From the NCBI GenBank assembly GCA_029204225.1, contig CM055113.1, positions 29,536,805 to 29,600,804 of the forward strand: a stretch of DNA of 64,000 nucleotides, in the 5' to 3' direction. Origin of the DNA: Diphasiastrum complanatum. Taxonomy: Eukaryota; Streptophyta; Lycopodiopsida; Lycopodiales; Lycopodiaceae. Below are positions 9,274 to 20,629 of the stretch, piece by piece (positions within the stretch are counted from its first letter, which is position 1; each line of letters opens with the position of its first letter). Made by a program: the position numbers and the translations under genes. Below the pieces are notes generated by a model, which had not been told where the DNA came from, made no database searches, and saw nothing but the letters and a program-made list of their open reading frames with translations.

Positions 9274-11705
9274 TCATCTAACTTTCTCTTCCTGTATGAA
9301 CTTGCATGCTTTTCTAAACTTGTTGTATTGTGTGGACTTTGTTATATGTCGAATCTGAACTCTGCGGTAGAACCACTGAAACAATTGACAAATGTAGTTT
9401 CGTTTTTCATTGGTTCCTCCATGTTGTGTATTTCAATGAAATGTTGCTCGTGCTTGCCAATGTGACTTCTCCATCCCTTGTGATGACCATACACTCAAGC
9501 TTCCATATGTATTTGCAAAAAATGTTGTATGATCTCTTAGGATGTGCTGCATATGTCAAAATCATAATGTTAGCCTTATGTTTGGATCTAAATATATATG
9601 AAAATTTGAAAGCATTTTGAAAATTTTATACTAACCATGTAATGAGTGATGTGATCTTCTCCCCATGCTTTTGATACTGCATTAACAAACTCAACACAAG
9701 TCCTTTGGACAGCCTTCTTATCAATATCAGAGTATTTTTCTTTTCTTAAAATAGCAATCATACTATCAAGCTTTTTCCATACATCAACTTTTAGTACTTT
9801 GGTTTTGTCGTCTTTCTCGAAGTCTTGAGTGGCAGCAATAATATTTGTCTAGACTGAGTGTTGAATATTAGAAGCCTTACCAGTATGATTTGATAGGAAA
9901 CGACGTGCTTTTTCTCCTCCTATGCTTGGCTTAGTTGGCATGTTCCCATTCTTTCCTGAAAGCTTTTCATCTTTTTATATTTTGACATGTCCTTTATGGA
10001 GTCCTGCTTTTGATAAAACATCTTCTAATCGAGAGATAGCTTCCTTTGCTAATGATGCTGACTTAGTATTCCAAGCAAAAACTACATGAAGATAAATGAT
10101 CTTTTCTATTAATCTAACTTTTGCATGAAGAGTGCAAACATGCACATTTTTTAAGGGGATAGACAACACAGGCTTCCAGTTTGGATCTGCATATTCTCTA
10201 GTAATTCATATACTCCTAGTTACATCTTTTGCCATTTTCATGCAATACAAACAAGGGGGTTTTGATATAGCACCGTGAGAGACATTATACATACATTTCA
10301 ATGTTTTCAAATCACCTGCTAAGTGCCATTCAACATTGAAGTCTCCAACTCCTGGAACATTGAGAAGTCCTCCATCCATATGGTCTTGGATGATCCTAGG
10401 ATAAGATGTCCTTGAGAATATCCATGATAATATATCATGATCCTCTTTTAGCACCTGTCCAAAGAATTAATCAGACTTAGTTTACAATGTATTGATACTA
10501 TTCAATGAATGTAATGTAATAATGAGGCTAGTTACCTGAAACGCTGCCAACCACCATATATCATTTTCCAGCTGGACACTGAATCTGAAATCTTCTTGGT
10601 TCTCTGTTTGTGATAGAGCATCATTCATGAGAGTTATACTAACCCTCTCCATCTTCTGCCCTTTCAAAATTTCTGACTCATCTAACTTAAGTACTATGAT
10701 TATTTTGCCATTCACCTTTTCATAGGTTATATCATAGAATGTCACGATGTATCTCAGCAAGTAATTTAGATCAACAAATAAATTGTTTGATGCATTATAG
10801 AATGTCGATCTTCCATCATTTCCATACACCTCCTCAATATGAAATGGAGTTCCAGTGATCTTATGCATACCTATGTTTAATGTATCCCTCTCTTTCTTCA
10901 AGTGATATGTCCTAGGGATTGGGACTTCTCTAATTTGAACTTGCTTAAAAGCTTCTCTAATTAGTTTAAATATTGGTGCATATGCTTCCCTGCTAATACC
11001 TGCAAAATCATAAGCACCCTGAACTATAGTCTTATCTAAAATTTTTTGAATGTCCACCATCAAAGACTCTGCTATTTTACACTTTACATTTGAAATCCTA
11101 TTGTTCGTCATGATACGCTCAGTGGATTTGCAAGTCAATATTGTGCCCAATGACATTCCTAGTGAAGCATTGTCTTTAATATTCCGAGGAGCTACTAATG
11201 CAGATTTGCAAAAAAAACAGATAGTTAACAGAATATCACCATAGCTGAAATTAAATCCAAATGTCATTGAAAAACTTACAAAAATCAGAATATGCTTACT
11301 TGAATGCACGAATCCTTCTATTTTGATAACCTCTTTTTGAAAGCATTTGAATATCCTTGCAACTTTGTCACTTTCGCTTCATCCATGTAACTAAATGAGT
11401 TATTGAAGAGAATGTGGGATGTGTCAAAGTGCTTGGATCTTGTGGATATAATGTTCCATCTATCCACAAATCCAAGTTTTTTTTACCTTCTACCTTGTAA
11501 CGAGAACGATCCTTAGCAGATATTCGAATTCCTTTGCCTCCTCTTCTCTGCAAAGGTGCCAAATCAATAGGAATATCCACATGTAGATGATACAATGTCA
11601 TCATCAAAAAAATAGTAGAGTAATCAGTTGCATCGAAGTACTGTGACTAGATTCTATGAAGCAAAGAAAAGTACTCATCTTTGATTATATTATATACTAT
11701 GTATG
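9274..11705 (-). pseudogene. DDE-type transposase, four exons, several in-frame stops
   Basis: Exons on the minus strand are about 11705-11300, 11244-10536, 10454-9636 and 9546-9274. Introns of 55, 81 and 89 bp have GT-AG ends and keep phase. Landmarks in order: WIDGTLYPQDP (exon A); KCKIAESL and PRTYHLKKE, then IIIVLKLDESEILKG with a candidate first catalytic Asp (exon B); EWHLAGDLKTLK with a candidate second Asp, PCLYCMK zinc-type Cys pair, CTLHAKVRLIEKI, and AWGEDHITHYM (exon C); HILRDH, YGSLSVWSSQGMEKSH with a candidate catalytic Glu, and QLFQWFYRRV (exon D). This order matches the RNase H-fold transposases of large eukaryotic DNA transposons; I could not assign a named superfamily. In-frame stops lie at 11368-11370, 10206-10208, 9975-9977, 9849-9851 and 9433-9435, with another further upstream near 11655, so the copy is dead. 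Confidence 0.78.
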
Positions 11706-12275
11706 ATCAATCCAATCTCCATGCTTTTATGCTTGATTCAAATTTGGAAATGCCGCTCATTTTTTCATTCCAATAGGTAGTTGGCGCTCATATTTCCATT
11801 CCAAAGTGATGATGGCGTTCATAATTGGAGATGGCACCCATATTTCCATTCTTGTGGAAGGAATGCATATGTAAACATTTTGCAATTTTTCCTGATTCGA
11901 ATTTGGGGATGGCAGTCATATTCTAGATCTAGTGAAAATATTGCTCTTTTCGTAACCAATGGAGGGAATATTTTTGAAATTAGTCAAGTTATATTGCAAG
12001 CTGTTAACAGTTCTTAATTGTGACTATAGACACTCGTCATAAGGATAAACAAAAAGCAGTAAGGTAGGATATGCTGAGTGAAGATTTAGGACCAAGCACG
12101 AGCCACATGTCCAACATTGATGTGGGTCGGTCATATGGCTACGATTACGTAGGAGGCACTGCACCAATTACAGTAGAATTAGGGGCCCAACTCTTCTCAT
12201 GAATTGGTTGATATTGTAGCTGATTAGATTGTTGATTTTATTAGCAATCATAAGTTACAGTTTACAGTGGGATAG
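11706..12275. other. Non-coding stretch upstream of the transposase
   Basis: No gene is seen. Between about 11750 and 11860 the phrase GGCGCTCATATTTCCATTCC recurs in degraded form three times (near 11784, 11815 and 11834), as if a short subterminal or promoter repeat. The right end of the DNA transposon should lie here or just beyond, but no inverted repeat to the 4.9-5.1 kb side was found by eye. Confidence 0.4.
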
Positions 12276-12745
12276 TTGATCCAGATTGTGCCTTATTTGG
12301 TGGATTTAAAATGCTCTAAGTTACATGGATATCAACAACCTACAAGATTACCTTTAGTGCCGGTCAATACTATTGTACAATCAACAGAACATAATATTGT
12401 TCCGACATTAAAAATCAAAATCCAAGATCTTAACATTGTGGGTGTACAGATTTATGGTGGGGCAAGTGTGAAGATCATTTTTTGAGAAAACATATCGTAA
12501 ACTAAAAAGTATGCATTTGCAAAAAAAAAAAGTCTACTCGTCATACGAATGGCTAATCATACACATGATTCTCCAGTAGGAGAAATTTGTAAGGTTCTGA
12601 TGTACATTAAAGGATTAAAGTTTTTATTGACTTTTGTAGTTATGAGATATGACTGGAGCTGATGCGTATCTCATACTTTTGGAAAGACCCTAGTTGATAG
12701 CTGCATAAGTCGTGCATGATTGGGCGACGAGATTGTCATGTGCCA
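12276..12745 (+). pseudogene. Ty3/gypsy aspartic-protease remnant
   Basis: The frame 12276-12485 ends with LKIKIQDLNIVGVQIYGGAS, which fits the retropepsin context where an Asp-Gly/Ser-Gly triad is expected; here Tyr replaces the Asp, so the site is dead. Further on (about 12655-12745, with stops) GADAYLILLERP and VHDWATRL fit the segment after the protease in gypsy polyproteins. It is on the same strand as the gag-like piece at 4417-4915. Confidence 0.5.
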
Positions 12746-12924
12746 AATCCAAAAATAATAGCACTTACAATGAAGTAAAGCTAATAGCAAGAAAAGTACA
12801 AGACCATCATGATAGCAATATTATCCATAGAAAGCTAGAAACATGGAGAACTGTTAAAATTTTGTTAGGATCTACTGTAGTATGAAGATCACATCAATCA
12901 ATCACCATAGACACTCCTAAAAAG

Positions 12925-13182
12925 CTCTCAAAGCATATGAGAACGGGGTGATGATCATATTGACACACTCAGATTTAACTCTTACCAGAGTTAACACTAT
13001 GTCGCTGCAGGAAGATAATCGAAGAAGTCACGATGCTTCGTCGACTTCATCATCTCAACCTCTATATGTCAACAAAGAAGCTCTAAGCAATCTGCCTCAA
13101 ATCAGAAACCGACTTAAAGTCAAGAACAATGATCAAATCCACAATTGAAAAAGAAGATGTTTAGTAAGTATTGCAAGTGCAC
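12925..13182 (+). pseudogene. Family-7 copia gag fragment
   Basis: The segment matches, in opposite orientation, the gag region at about 33190-33480. Shared text includes LQEDNRRS, LYVNK and the run up to the first zinc-knuckle cysteines. The match stops abruptly at TTGCAAGTGCA where the LTR at 13183 begins, so a family-4 element was inserted into this gag. Confidence 0.7.
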
Positions 13183-13928
13183 TGTGAAATTTCACACATG
13201 TGGAAATCTCCTAATGTGTGTGAATGATCTCCTAAGTCTAAGCTTATGCACTTTAGATCAATACTAGAGTGAAATCTAAGATCTAGATCAAAATCTAAGG
13301 CAAAGAGGCAAAGATAGATGCATAGATTGATAACCAAAGTGTTTCTACATGTAAGAGAAGTACTCCATGAAAAAAAAAAACTAAGTAAAATTAAGTTCCT
13401 CTCCTCGGATAGAGAGAGAATCGAACAATTGTTCTCAAGTAGAGAGAGAAGGTAATACTCACAAAAACTTGATTACACTCAAATTTGCTCAAAATCTCAA
13501 TTGCATAATGATTGGTAGAGAGAGTACATATGAAACTCGTGGAGAGCTTTTCTAACTTCCTAGTGGACCCCTAATCCTAGCCTCTCTAATGCTATTGGAT
13601 GACTGATGCATCCATCTTGCAATTCTATTGGACCCTTTATGAAGATTCCTCAATTTCTATTGGACCCCTTGACCAAAGCCAATACTTTGACTTGATCACT
13701 CATCAAATTACATTAACACAAGTGTCACAAGCCTATTTACAGGCCTAACTAGCTCGAGATTGCATCATAAGCTACTTTTGGCTCAATAGAGGCATTACAT
13801 GTGGATTTGACCAATTTGCCATCTATTGCAATTTTTGACCCTATCACAACTCTACACCAAGATGCTTGACATAAAAACTTAGGAAACCCCTAAAGCTATG
13901 ATAGATAGCTTTTTATGATTTTCAAAAT
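13183..13928 (-). repeat. Family-4 copia LTR, minus orientation
   Basis: It begins TGTGAAATTTCACACATGTGG on the plus strand and shares blocks such as GATCTCCTAAGT and ACTCGTGGAGAG with the LTR at 61345-61958. A polypurine tract (minus strand TTTTAAGGAGGA) and RNase H residues lie immediately to its right, so this is the 3' LTR of a minus-strand element. It is much diverged from the 61 kb copy. Confidence 0.65.
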
Positions 13929-13944
13929 CCTCCTTAAAAGATAT

Positions 13945-14006
13945 CTATTCTAAAAAAACATTGATCTTGGATTATTTGCAAGTGCTTGGGCCGAAATATT
14001 ATCACA
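13945..14006 (-). pseudogene. Copia RNase H end fragment
   Basis: The minus strand reads CDNISAQALANNP, the same as the RNase H segment at 62148-62462 in family 4. Only about 20 codons remain before an abrupt break at 14006. Confidence 0.75.
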
Positions 14007-14440
14007 ATATAACAATGGTAGAGTTAAAATAACAATGATCAACTTATACAGTGCTTTCTAAATTTGATGGTACCACGTGTGCCCAGTTCTAGAATTATCA
14101 GGCCATCTTTCTTTTGTGAGCCCTTTGAGTGCTCTTAAACAACTTTATCTTTGTACTTGTAATGATTTGTGAATACACAATTTATGGGGAGCTATTTCGT
14201 CTTGTCTTGTCTTGATACGATGTGTTGTGGTGATTGATTCGGTCGGGTTTTAAATCGTATTCTCAACTTGGTATCAGAGCCCTTGGTGGCTACAATCACT
14301 GGACAGGAACGAAGAGTCACGAATTCACGGACAATTTATTGGCTTGGAAGCACAAAGCCACTGTTGTGGAAATCCGTGAGATAGCTCAAAATTGTGAGAG
14401 AATTCGGAGACAAGTCTTGTCGGCTAAATCTAAAAATTAG
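14007..14440 (+). mobile_element. LTR 3' end, primer site and start of an unassigned retroelement
   Basis: TGGTATCAGAGCC at 14269-14281 is a tRNA-Met primer site. Sequence to its left behaves as an LTR end (TCTTGTCTTGTCTTG region, then TTCTCAACT). About 160 bp of leader or gag-like sequence follows (DNLLAWKHKATVVEIRE in one frame) before the trace is lost. The left LTR boundary cannot be set. Confidence 0.5.
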
Positions 14441-14623
14441 AAAAATGGAATTTTGAAATTCCGTATAGAGGCTGCTTTGTGTTTACAGTTGGTGTATCAT
14501 CGGCATCCATCGTCTCCATTTCTGAATTACAGTCTCCACCCGCAGTAAAATGTGTTGCACTTGTTTTAGCAACATCTTCAAATATGTGTTCCATGGTACA
14601 GGTGACCGTTCAAGCTTGTCATA

Positions 14624-15204
14624 TGTTGTAAAACGGTTTTGTTTCGTTGTTGTAAACGATTTTGAATCTTTTGAAATTTTCTTTTGTGCGGAAGCTTCAC
14701 AAGAACCTAGACACGTGACTATACATCACAGAACAGATTTCATTCTAGCAATCAAGACAGCCTAAGACAAGGAAATGCACAAAAATAGAACAATTAATTA
14801 TCAATTTGATTTTTTAGAGCGAGATCGTTAGTGTCTCGCTAGTTTGTAGCTTGACGCTCTACTCTTTTGCTGTGTTCTGTTCATTGGCAGACTTTCATGC
14901 ACATCTATGTCATTTCTCTTCTTTTTCGTTTTCCACTCTACTCTCTATGTCTCACTGTATCTTACAGTATTACAGTCTATTTTTTTTTCTATCCAAAAAG
15001 GATAGTTTATATCTCCATTGTGTGGAGTTTACAAAATAGCTAAACAGATAATTACAAGAGTAGTTAACGCTAATCAACTAATCAGTTACTGTCCGTCGTT
15101 GCCACCCGTTTCAGTTGGGCGTGAAGTTTGAAAATCCAAGCCCATTGAGCTGCCAGCTGATTCGCGAATCGTTCAACCTTTGAGTGAAGGCTCGTTGACT
15201 TTCA
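14624..15204 (-). repeat. 3' LTR of family-5 copia (minus)
   Basis: On the plus strand it runs from TGTTGTAAAACGG to TTGACTTTCA. It matches 17570-18097 over about 530 bp. Its inner end is flanked by purine-rich CAAGAGGAACG on the minus strand, a plausible polypurine tract following the RNase H end. Confidence 0.78.
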
Positions 15205-16160
15205 CGTTCCTCTTGAACCTTGCAGCTTTGCACATTTAATCCAATTGCCTTTCTTTGCTTGGAAAAGAGTGGCTTGTCGAGCGGCTTCGTGAGCAGATCT
15301 ACAATCATGTCTTCTGATTTTGTGTATTGGACTTGGAGCTCTCCTTTTGAAATTAAATTTCGAATGTGATGTTACTTCAGAGGTATGTGTTTTGTCTTTG
15401 AATGGAAGATAGGATCCTGGGATAGATAGATGGCACTCTGAGAGTCCATCATCATCGTGCATGGCCCTTCTTGTGGTATCCCGATTGCTTCCAGCATCAT
15501 CTGTAACCACACTACCTCTTTTTCCACCTTTGAAGCTGCGACGTATTCAACTTTGCAAGAGGACTGAGCTACCAAGGTTTCCTTTTTGCATATCCAGTTG
15601 ATTGCAGCTTCGCACGCTATGGTACATCCTCCAGTTATGGACTTGTTGTCATCTTTTGCAGCTCGCCCAGCTTGCATCACTGTAGTGGTGTAGCTCGAAT
15701 TTTTTTTTTTCGTTTTCCATTCTGTAGGTTAATCCCATATTTTGGGTACCCTTCAGATACTGTACGAATCGATTTGCTCTTTGCCAATGTGCCATGCCAG
15801 GATTGGAAGAGAATTGGCTTAAGGCGTAAACAGAGAAAGCTAGATCGGGTCTGGTACAAATTGTAAAGTACATCAGACTACCGATTAGGTTTTGGCAGGG
15901 TATACCTGCCATCCTCTGTTCTTCCTCTTTCGTTTTTGATCTTCCTCTTGAATTGGCAGCAGTGTGAAGATCTCATGGCCTCTTCCGTCTTTCAGTCCAG
16001 GGTCCTGTCCACATTTTGTATAGTGTTTTATCTTCCAACGTTGTCGTTGTGGATCTGTTCTGCAGGTGTACTGCTGCAGCTATTGCCTCAGCCCAGAATT
16101 GACTTGGCAATCGAACCTGTGCCTATGTCTTTCTTGCACATGTCATACTAGCTCCACATG
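15205..16160 (-). pseudogene. Family-5 pol remnant: integrase scrap and RNase H
   Basis: Reading leftward: a short integrase piece (about 16160-16060, RLPSQFW region, degraded), then RT end and RNase H with RPDLAFSVYALSQFSS, HHYSDASWASCK, SITGGC, ETLVAQSSCKVEYVAA, MDSQSAIYLS and TKPLDKPLF. Frames shift at about 15670 and again near 15370. The reverse-transcriptase palm is missing. Confidence 0.8.
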
Positions 16161-16183
16161 TTCAGATGATACATTATCCTATG

Positions 16184-17505
16184 CTAGAGCTGATCTTCAT
16201 TTTCTGATGCATTTAATATGCTACTAGAGTTGCTGATTATTTTGGCCTGGTAGAGGTTTCCTTCTCTGCATCCGACCGTCAGCAACTTGTTTGTATTTTT
16301 CTCGATCATGCGGCATGGGTTGCCATCGAACAAAACTCGCATACCAAGATCTGCCATCTTGGAGACTGATTGCAGATCTTTTCTAAGTGAAGGCACGTAG
16401 AGTGCTCCTGACAACTCTGCTTGACTTGACAGTGTTCGCAGCTGTAGAGTGTCGATGCCTTTGACATCGTGTCTGCTCCCATCACCTAGAATCACTTCTT
16501 TGTTGTTTTCGAATTCTCTGAAGTCGATCAAGATTTTCTTGTTGCAAGTGATGTGAGAGGTCGCTTCTGAATCAATGACTACATCATAGTCTTGTTTGGT
16601 GTAGCTCGTTGAAGCTTCATCGAGTATCGTGAATGCTTCATCACCTCTATTAACATCCTTGGATGACTCTGCAACATTTGCCTTTTCAGCTTTGTTTTTT
16701 CTTTTTGGCTTAAATCTGCAATCGTATGCAGAGTGCCTCTTCTTCTTGTAGTGCATGCAAGGTATTGCTAGGTTGAACCAGCATTTGTTGGCTGTAAGGC
16801 CTAGTTTGTGATAGTGATCAGAGAAAGAAGATTGTTGATTCGAGGACTTCGTCTTCTCGAATCTGGGTTTGTTCTTGTTTTTCTTCTTTCCTTTCGTGAA
16901 GAGAACCTTCTCTTGATCACTGCTTCCTTCTCCTTCATCCCTCATCAGTCTTTTATCAACGACAAGACTGATTGCTTTGTCGAATGTCATATCTGGTAGA
17001 CTTAGTATGAGCATTCTCAAAGGCTAATAGGACAATGGTAGAGACTTCATGAAGTACATCAACTGTTGTGGTGTTGAGAGCTCGTGCTCTATCTTGATGC
17101 AGCGAGTTGAGCGAAGATAGTTCTAATCTTCTCAACATGCTGATCTAATTGGTTGCCATCCCATCGTATGGATTGCGATTGATTGTGAAGGTGCATGACT
17201 GAAGCTGCAGTCCTCACTTCATACTTCTGTTTCAATATTTTCCATGCTACATGGCTGCTTTCGCAGTCTTCAATCTGCATGAGTAGATCTTTGTTTATGG
17301 ACGAAATAATGATCGCCATTGCATGCTCATCTTTTTTGATCCATTTAGCTCTCCTCGAGTCTCCCTCTAGATGCTGCACCTCTGAAAGTTTGGTCATCGA
17401 CCAGATGCCTTCGCCCTTCAGAAGTGTTTTGATTTTGAATTTCCAGATTCTCTAATTTGCGCCATCAAGACTAATTGCTACTCTTGTCTGGATTGTTGTA
17501 GCCAT
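16184..17505 (-). pseudogene. Family-5 gag and protease
   Basis: The start is ATG at 17503-17505 (MATTIQTRVAISLDGAN). Frame breaks lie near 17400 and 17030. Gag text (AKWIKKDEHAMAII, IRWDGNQLDQHVEKI) is followed by two zinc knuckles, CMHYKKKRHSAYDC being the second and altered. The protease motif is IDSEATSH, where Glu replaces the usual Gly, so it is probably inactive. It ends with VPSLRKDL and a LTVGCREGNLYQAKI segment, just before the integrase HHCC finger. Confidence 0.82.
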
Positions 17506-17557
17506 ATTGTGTTGTCTAGAATATCACAGCTTAGATATCAGTAGTGATAATCTGTCA

Positions 17558-17569
17558 GCTCTGATACCA
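17558..17569 (-). other. Primer binding site, tRNA-Met type (minus)
   Basis: GCTCTGATACCA on the plus strand is the complement of TGGTATCAGAGC. It is followed directly by the 5' LTR at 17570. Confidence 0.85.
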
Positions 17570-18097
17570 TGTCACAAAACGGTTTCGTTTCATTGTCGCG
17601 AACGATTTTGTTTCTCTTGAAATTTTCTTGTGTGGAAGCTTCACAGGAACCTAGACACGCGACTACACATCATAGAATAGATTTCATTCTAGCAATCAAG
17701 ACATCGTAAGACAAGGAGATGCACAAAAATAGAGCAATCAATTATTAGTTTGATTTTTTAGAGCGAGATCGTCAATGTCTCGTTCGTTGGCGGCCGACGC
17801 TCTGCTCTTTGGCTGTGTTTTACTCGTTGGCAGACTTTCATACACAGTTGTGTCGTTTCTCTTCTTTTTCATTTTCTGCTCTACTCTCTATGTCTCACTG
17901 TATCTTACAGTATTACAGTCTATTTTATTTTTATCCAAAAAGGATAGTTTATATCTCCACTGTGTGGAGTTTACAAGATAGCTAAATAGAGAATTACAAG
18001 AGTAGTTAATGCTAATCAACTAATCAGTTACTCTCCGTCGTTGCCACCCGTTTCAGTTGGGCATGAAGTTTGAGACTCCAAGCCCGTTGAGCTGCCG
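17570..18097 (-). repeat. 5' LTR of family-5 copia (minus), truncated
   Basis: It begins TGTCACAAAACGG on the plus strand and matches the 3' LTR up to GAGCTGCC, where similarity stops about 50 bp short of the full length. Confidence 0.75.
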
Positions 18098-18127
18098 AAA
18101 TTTGAAGCTGATATAGTGCCGTTTTCG

Positions 18128-18529
18128 TTAGTGCCAAATATAATGTCGCACATCCATTTGATGAACCCTATAATGGCAGGAGCCTTTTATTTTCTGGTAA
18201 ATAGAATCCCCACCTTCAGACAAGTCAAACCAGTTTTCTAGCAACGCCGAATCCATTATCTTTTTCGCTTTCTTGACAGAACCTACAGTTAGTAACCCAA
18301 AACATTCCGCAAAATCTTCGATGTTTAGCTCAACAACTTTGTGATGCACTGAAAAGTAGCACACATTTTCTCTGATCCTGACACTATCTGCCATTTCATT
18401 ACAAATTTCAGTAAGTAAGAGCGAATTGTCTTTGTATTTGATTGTATTCAATTTGAACAATTCTGCTCCAACTATCCATTCTTCATAAGGGATTTCGGCT
18501 CTAGCCTTCCATACTCTGGTGGATGCCAT
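18128..18529 (-). CDS. Unrecognised ORF, 133 codons, probably disrupted
   Basis: No family is recognised. The ATG at 18527-18529 starts MASTRVWKARAEIPYEEW. The product is mixed alpha-type with NIEDFAECFGLLTVGSV in the middle. That loosely recalls the plant-transposon protein domains found beside retroelements, but this is a weak impression. A different frame stays open downstream (APAIIGFIKWMCDIIFG) from about 18185 to the family-5 LTR. A one-base shift near 18190 probably broke a longer gene that the retroelement then cut. It sits just 3' of the gypsy pol remnant on the same strand, so it could be an extra 3' ORF of that element. Confidence 0.4.
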   Translation of the reverse strand: MASTRVWKARAEIPYEEWIVGAELFKLNTIKYKDNSLLLTEICNEMADSVRIRENVCYFSVHHKVVELNIEDFAECFGLLTVGSVKKAKKIMDSALLENWFDLSEGGDSIYQKIKGSCHYRVHQMDVRHYIWH

Positions 18530-18837
18530 TTTGTTTGTGGAACGGAGATAGAAAATTTCACAACAGAATCAGAGAATGAAGGAGTCAGAAAATCGCTCGC
18601 GGAATACGCTATGGCAAAGTGAAAAATATGGCAAGTAAATGAGACATAAATCACTTCTAAATTGGATGACGTCAGCCAAGGATGGAGGATATTGTTGTTG
18701 TAATAACTGTTGGAAAAATTAATAGTAGGCGTACGCCAACCGTATAACTAGAAAATATGAAGGATCAATTTTTTTCAAAGGGTCGAAATATAGATTTGAA
18801 ATTGCTTACATAAAACCAAGAGTTTATTTGTAAATCA

Positions 18838-20629
18838 ATTCTATGGTTGATTGTACTTCTTAAAACAAGAGCCATTTACTCTTGTATCAAAAAAATTTCC
18901 TTCAAGATCAGCTAGCTGGATCGAATTGTTGGAAAATACTTTAATTACTTTATAAGGCCCCATCCATTTTGTATGTAATTTTCCAAGAAAATTTTATATG
19001 TCTGTTGTCATATAAAAGTGCCAAATCACCAGCTTTAAGAGAAATTTTTTTCAAACTGTATCATAATATTCCTTCCTCTTCTTTTGTACCACTATTGTTT
19101 CCTCCAAAGCACAGAATCGATCTTCCTCCAATCGAGATATCTGATGTAGTCTTTTATCAATAATGTTATGTGATTCTTCACGATCTGCATGTTGAATTCG
19201 ATATGTTGGAATTTCGAATTCGATTGGGAGTATTGGGTACATTCCATAAACTAAATAATATGGAGTTTTTTTAGTTGTAATCTTTTCAGTATTCCAATAT
19301 GCCCAAAGAACTGTTGGTTTTTTTATATCCCAATCAGTGGAATGCTGATTTGTGATTTTATTCAATATTTTACATAAAATACCATTCGCTCATTCAGTCA
19401 ATCCGTTTGCTTTAGGATTATATAGAGTTGTCCTTCTATGAATTAATCATATAATGTTTCAATAATTCTGCAATAGTATTATTTGTGAAATGAGTTCCTC
19501 TGTCACTGACAAGTTCTAAAAGACAGCCATATTTTGTAATTATATTAGCATATAGAAAATTGGCAACAGTCTTTGCATCATTTTTTTTTGTAGGCTCAAC
19601 TTCGACCATTTTTGTACAATAGTTTGTTGCTATTAATATATATCGGTTTTTCATGTGTCTTGTAGCTGGCTTAATCGGTCCCACAAAATCGATACCCCAT
19701 TTTTCTAATGGTGCCAATGGTAAGATTGGTACCAATGGCCAATTAGTCGATCTTGCTATTTTATCCATTCTTTGACATGGATCACAGTTTATAATGAACT
19801 TATGCACATCTCTGTACATAGTGGGCCACCAATATTTGCCATTCATGATTTTTCAAACTATGTTCTTCAATGCATAGTGTTCTCCAGCTTTTTCTTCATG
19901 AAAAGACTTCATCATTATTTGAATTTCTGCTAGTTCTAGACATCTTCGGAATTCATCATCACCTCCCAATTTAAAAAGCACACTAGATATAATCATATAT
20001 GGTGCTACTTTTATTGAAAGACATTCTTCTCTTCCCGTGTCATTCCTTCCGGATATAACAATGTTTGCAAATATTGAATGATATCACCTTATATAGAATT
20101 TTCGATATTTATCAGCATTAATTCTTCGTCAGATAGATTATCCGATATTGGGTCATTGGGTTCAGTTGTTTCTAATCTCGACAAATAATCCACATTTGCA
20201 TGGTGTTTGCCGGGTAGGATTTCCACTGTATCATCAAATTCTGATAATAGAATAATCCACCTTGCTATTCGACCTGATAAATCCGGTTTCTTGACCAGAT
20301 ATTTTATTGCATAATGGTCTACATGAAATGTAAATGCATAACTCAATAAATAATGTAGAATTTTTTTTTATTGAATATATCATTCCCAAGGTCTCTCTCT
20401 CAGTAGCAGAGTAATTCTTTTTCGATACAGATAATTGCCTACCTGCATAATATACAGGATAATCTTTCTTCTCATCAGCTTTCTGACTTAGAATGCTTCC
20501 AATAGCAAAGGAAGAAGTGTCCACATAAACATGGAATTTCTTGGTCCAATCGGGGGGTCGTAATATCAAAACAGTCTTCAACTTAGATTTCAATCCTTCA
20601 AAAGACTTTTGACGGTCTCTCAAAAACTC
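18838..20629 (-). pseudogene. Ty3/gypsy pol remnant: RT end, RNase H, integrase
   Basis: Minus-strand order is RNase H with FHVYVDTSSFAIGSILSQ, ATERETLG and EFDDTVEILPGKHHANVDYLSR (20623-20089), then integrase with WWPTMYRDVHKF, WGIDFVGP and VSDRGTHF (19846-19436), a TPYYLVYG segment (19365-19051) and a C-terminal KWMGPYKV domain (about 18980-18838). Frames shift several times and a stop interrupts the AN-G-TE helix that carries the integrase Glu. The left part of RT is missing because a family-5 LTR begins at 20630 in the RDRQKSFEGLKSKL segment. Confidence 0.85.

Larger units (their letters stand above)
5104..11705. mobile_element. Large DNA transposon with histone-fold/Ulp1 gene, unknown gene and DDE transposase
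   Basis: Three spliced genes lie together: histone-fold/Ulp1 (minus, 5104-6741), an unknown two-exon gene (plus, 7569-9139) and a transposase (minus, 9274 to about 11705). Pieces of the second and third recur at 35966-37440, which marks them as a repeat family. Terminal inverted repeats and a target duplication were not found by eye. The coordinates given span the genes only, and the true ends probably lie between 4915 and 5100 on the left and between 11706 and 12100 on the right. Flanking gypsy gag and protease pieces on one strand suggest the transposon jumped into a gypsy element. The transposase has several in-frame stops, so this copy cannot move itself. Confidence 0.75.
14624..18097 (-). 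mobile_element. Family-5 copia element, internally deleted
   Basis: A minus-strand element with its 3' LTR at 14624-15204 and 5' LTR at 17570-18097. Inside are gag-protease (17505-16184) and RNase H (about 15912-15205), with only a scrap of integrase and no reverse transcriptase palm. The LTRs are clearly diverged and the 5' LTR lacks about its first 50 bp, so no target duplication can be read. It is an old, dead insertion. Relatives lie at 20630, 53011, 56669 and 57738. Confidence 0.8.
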
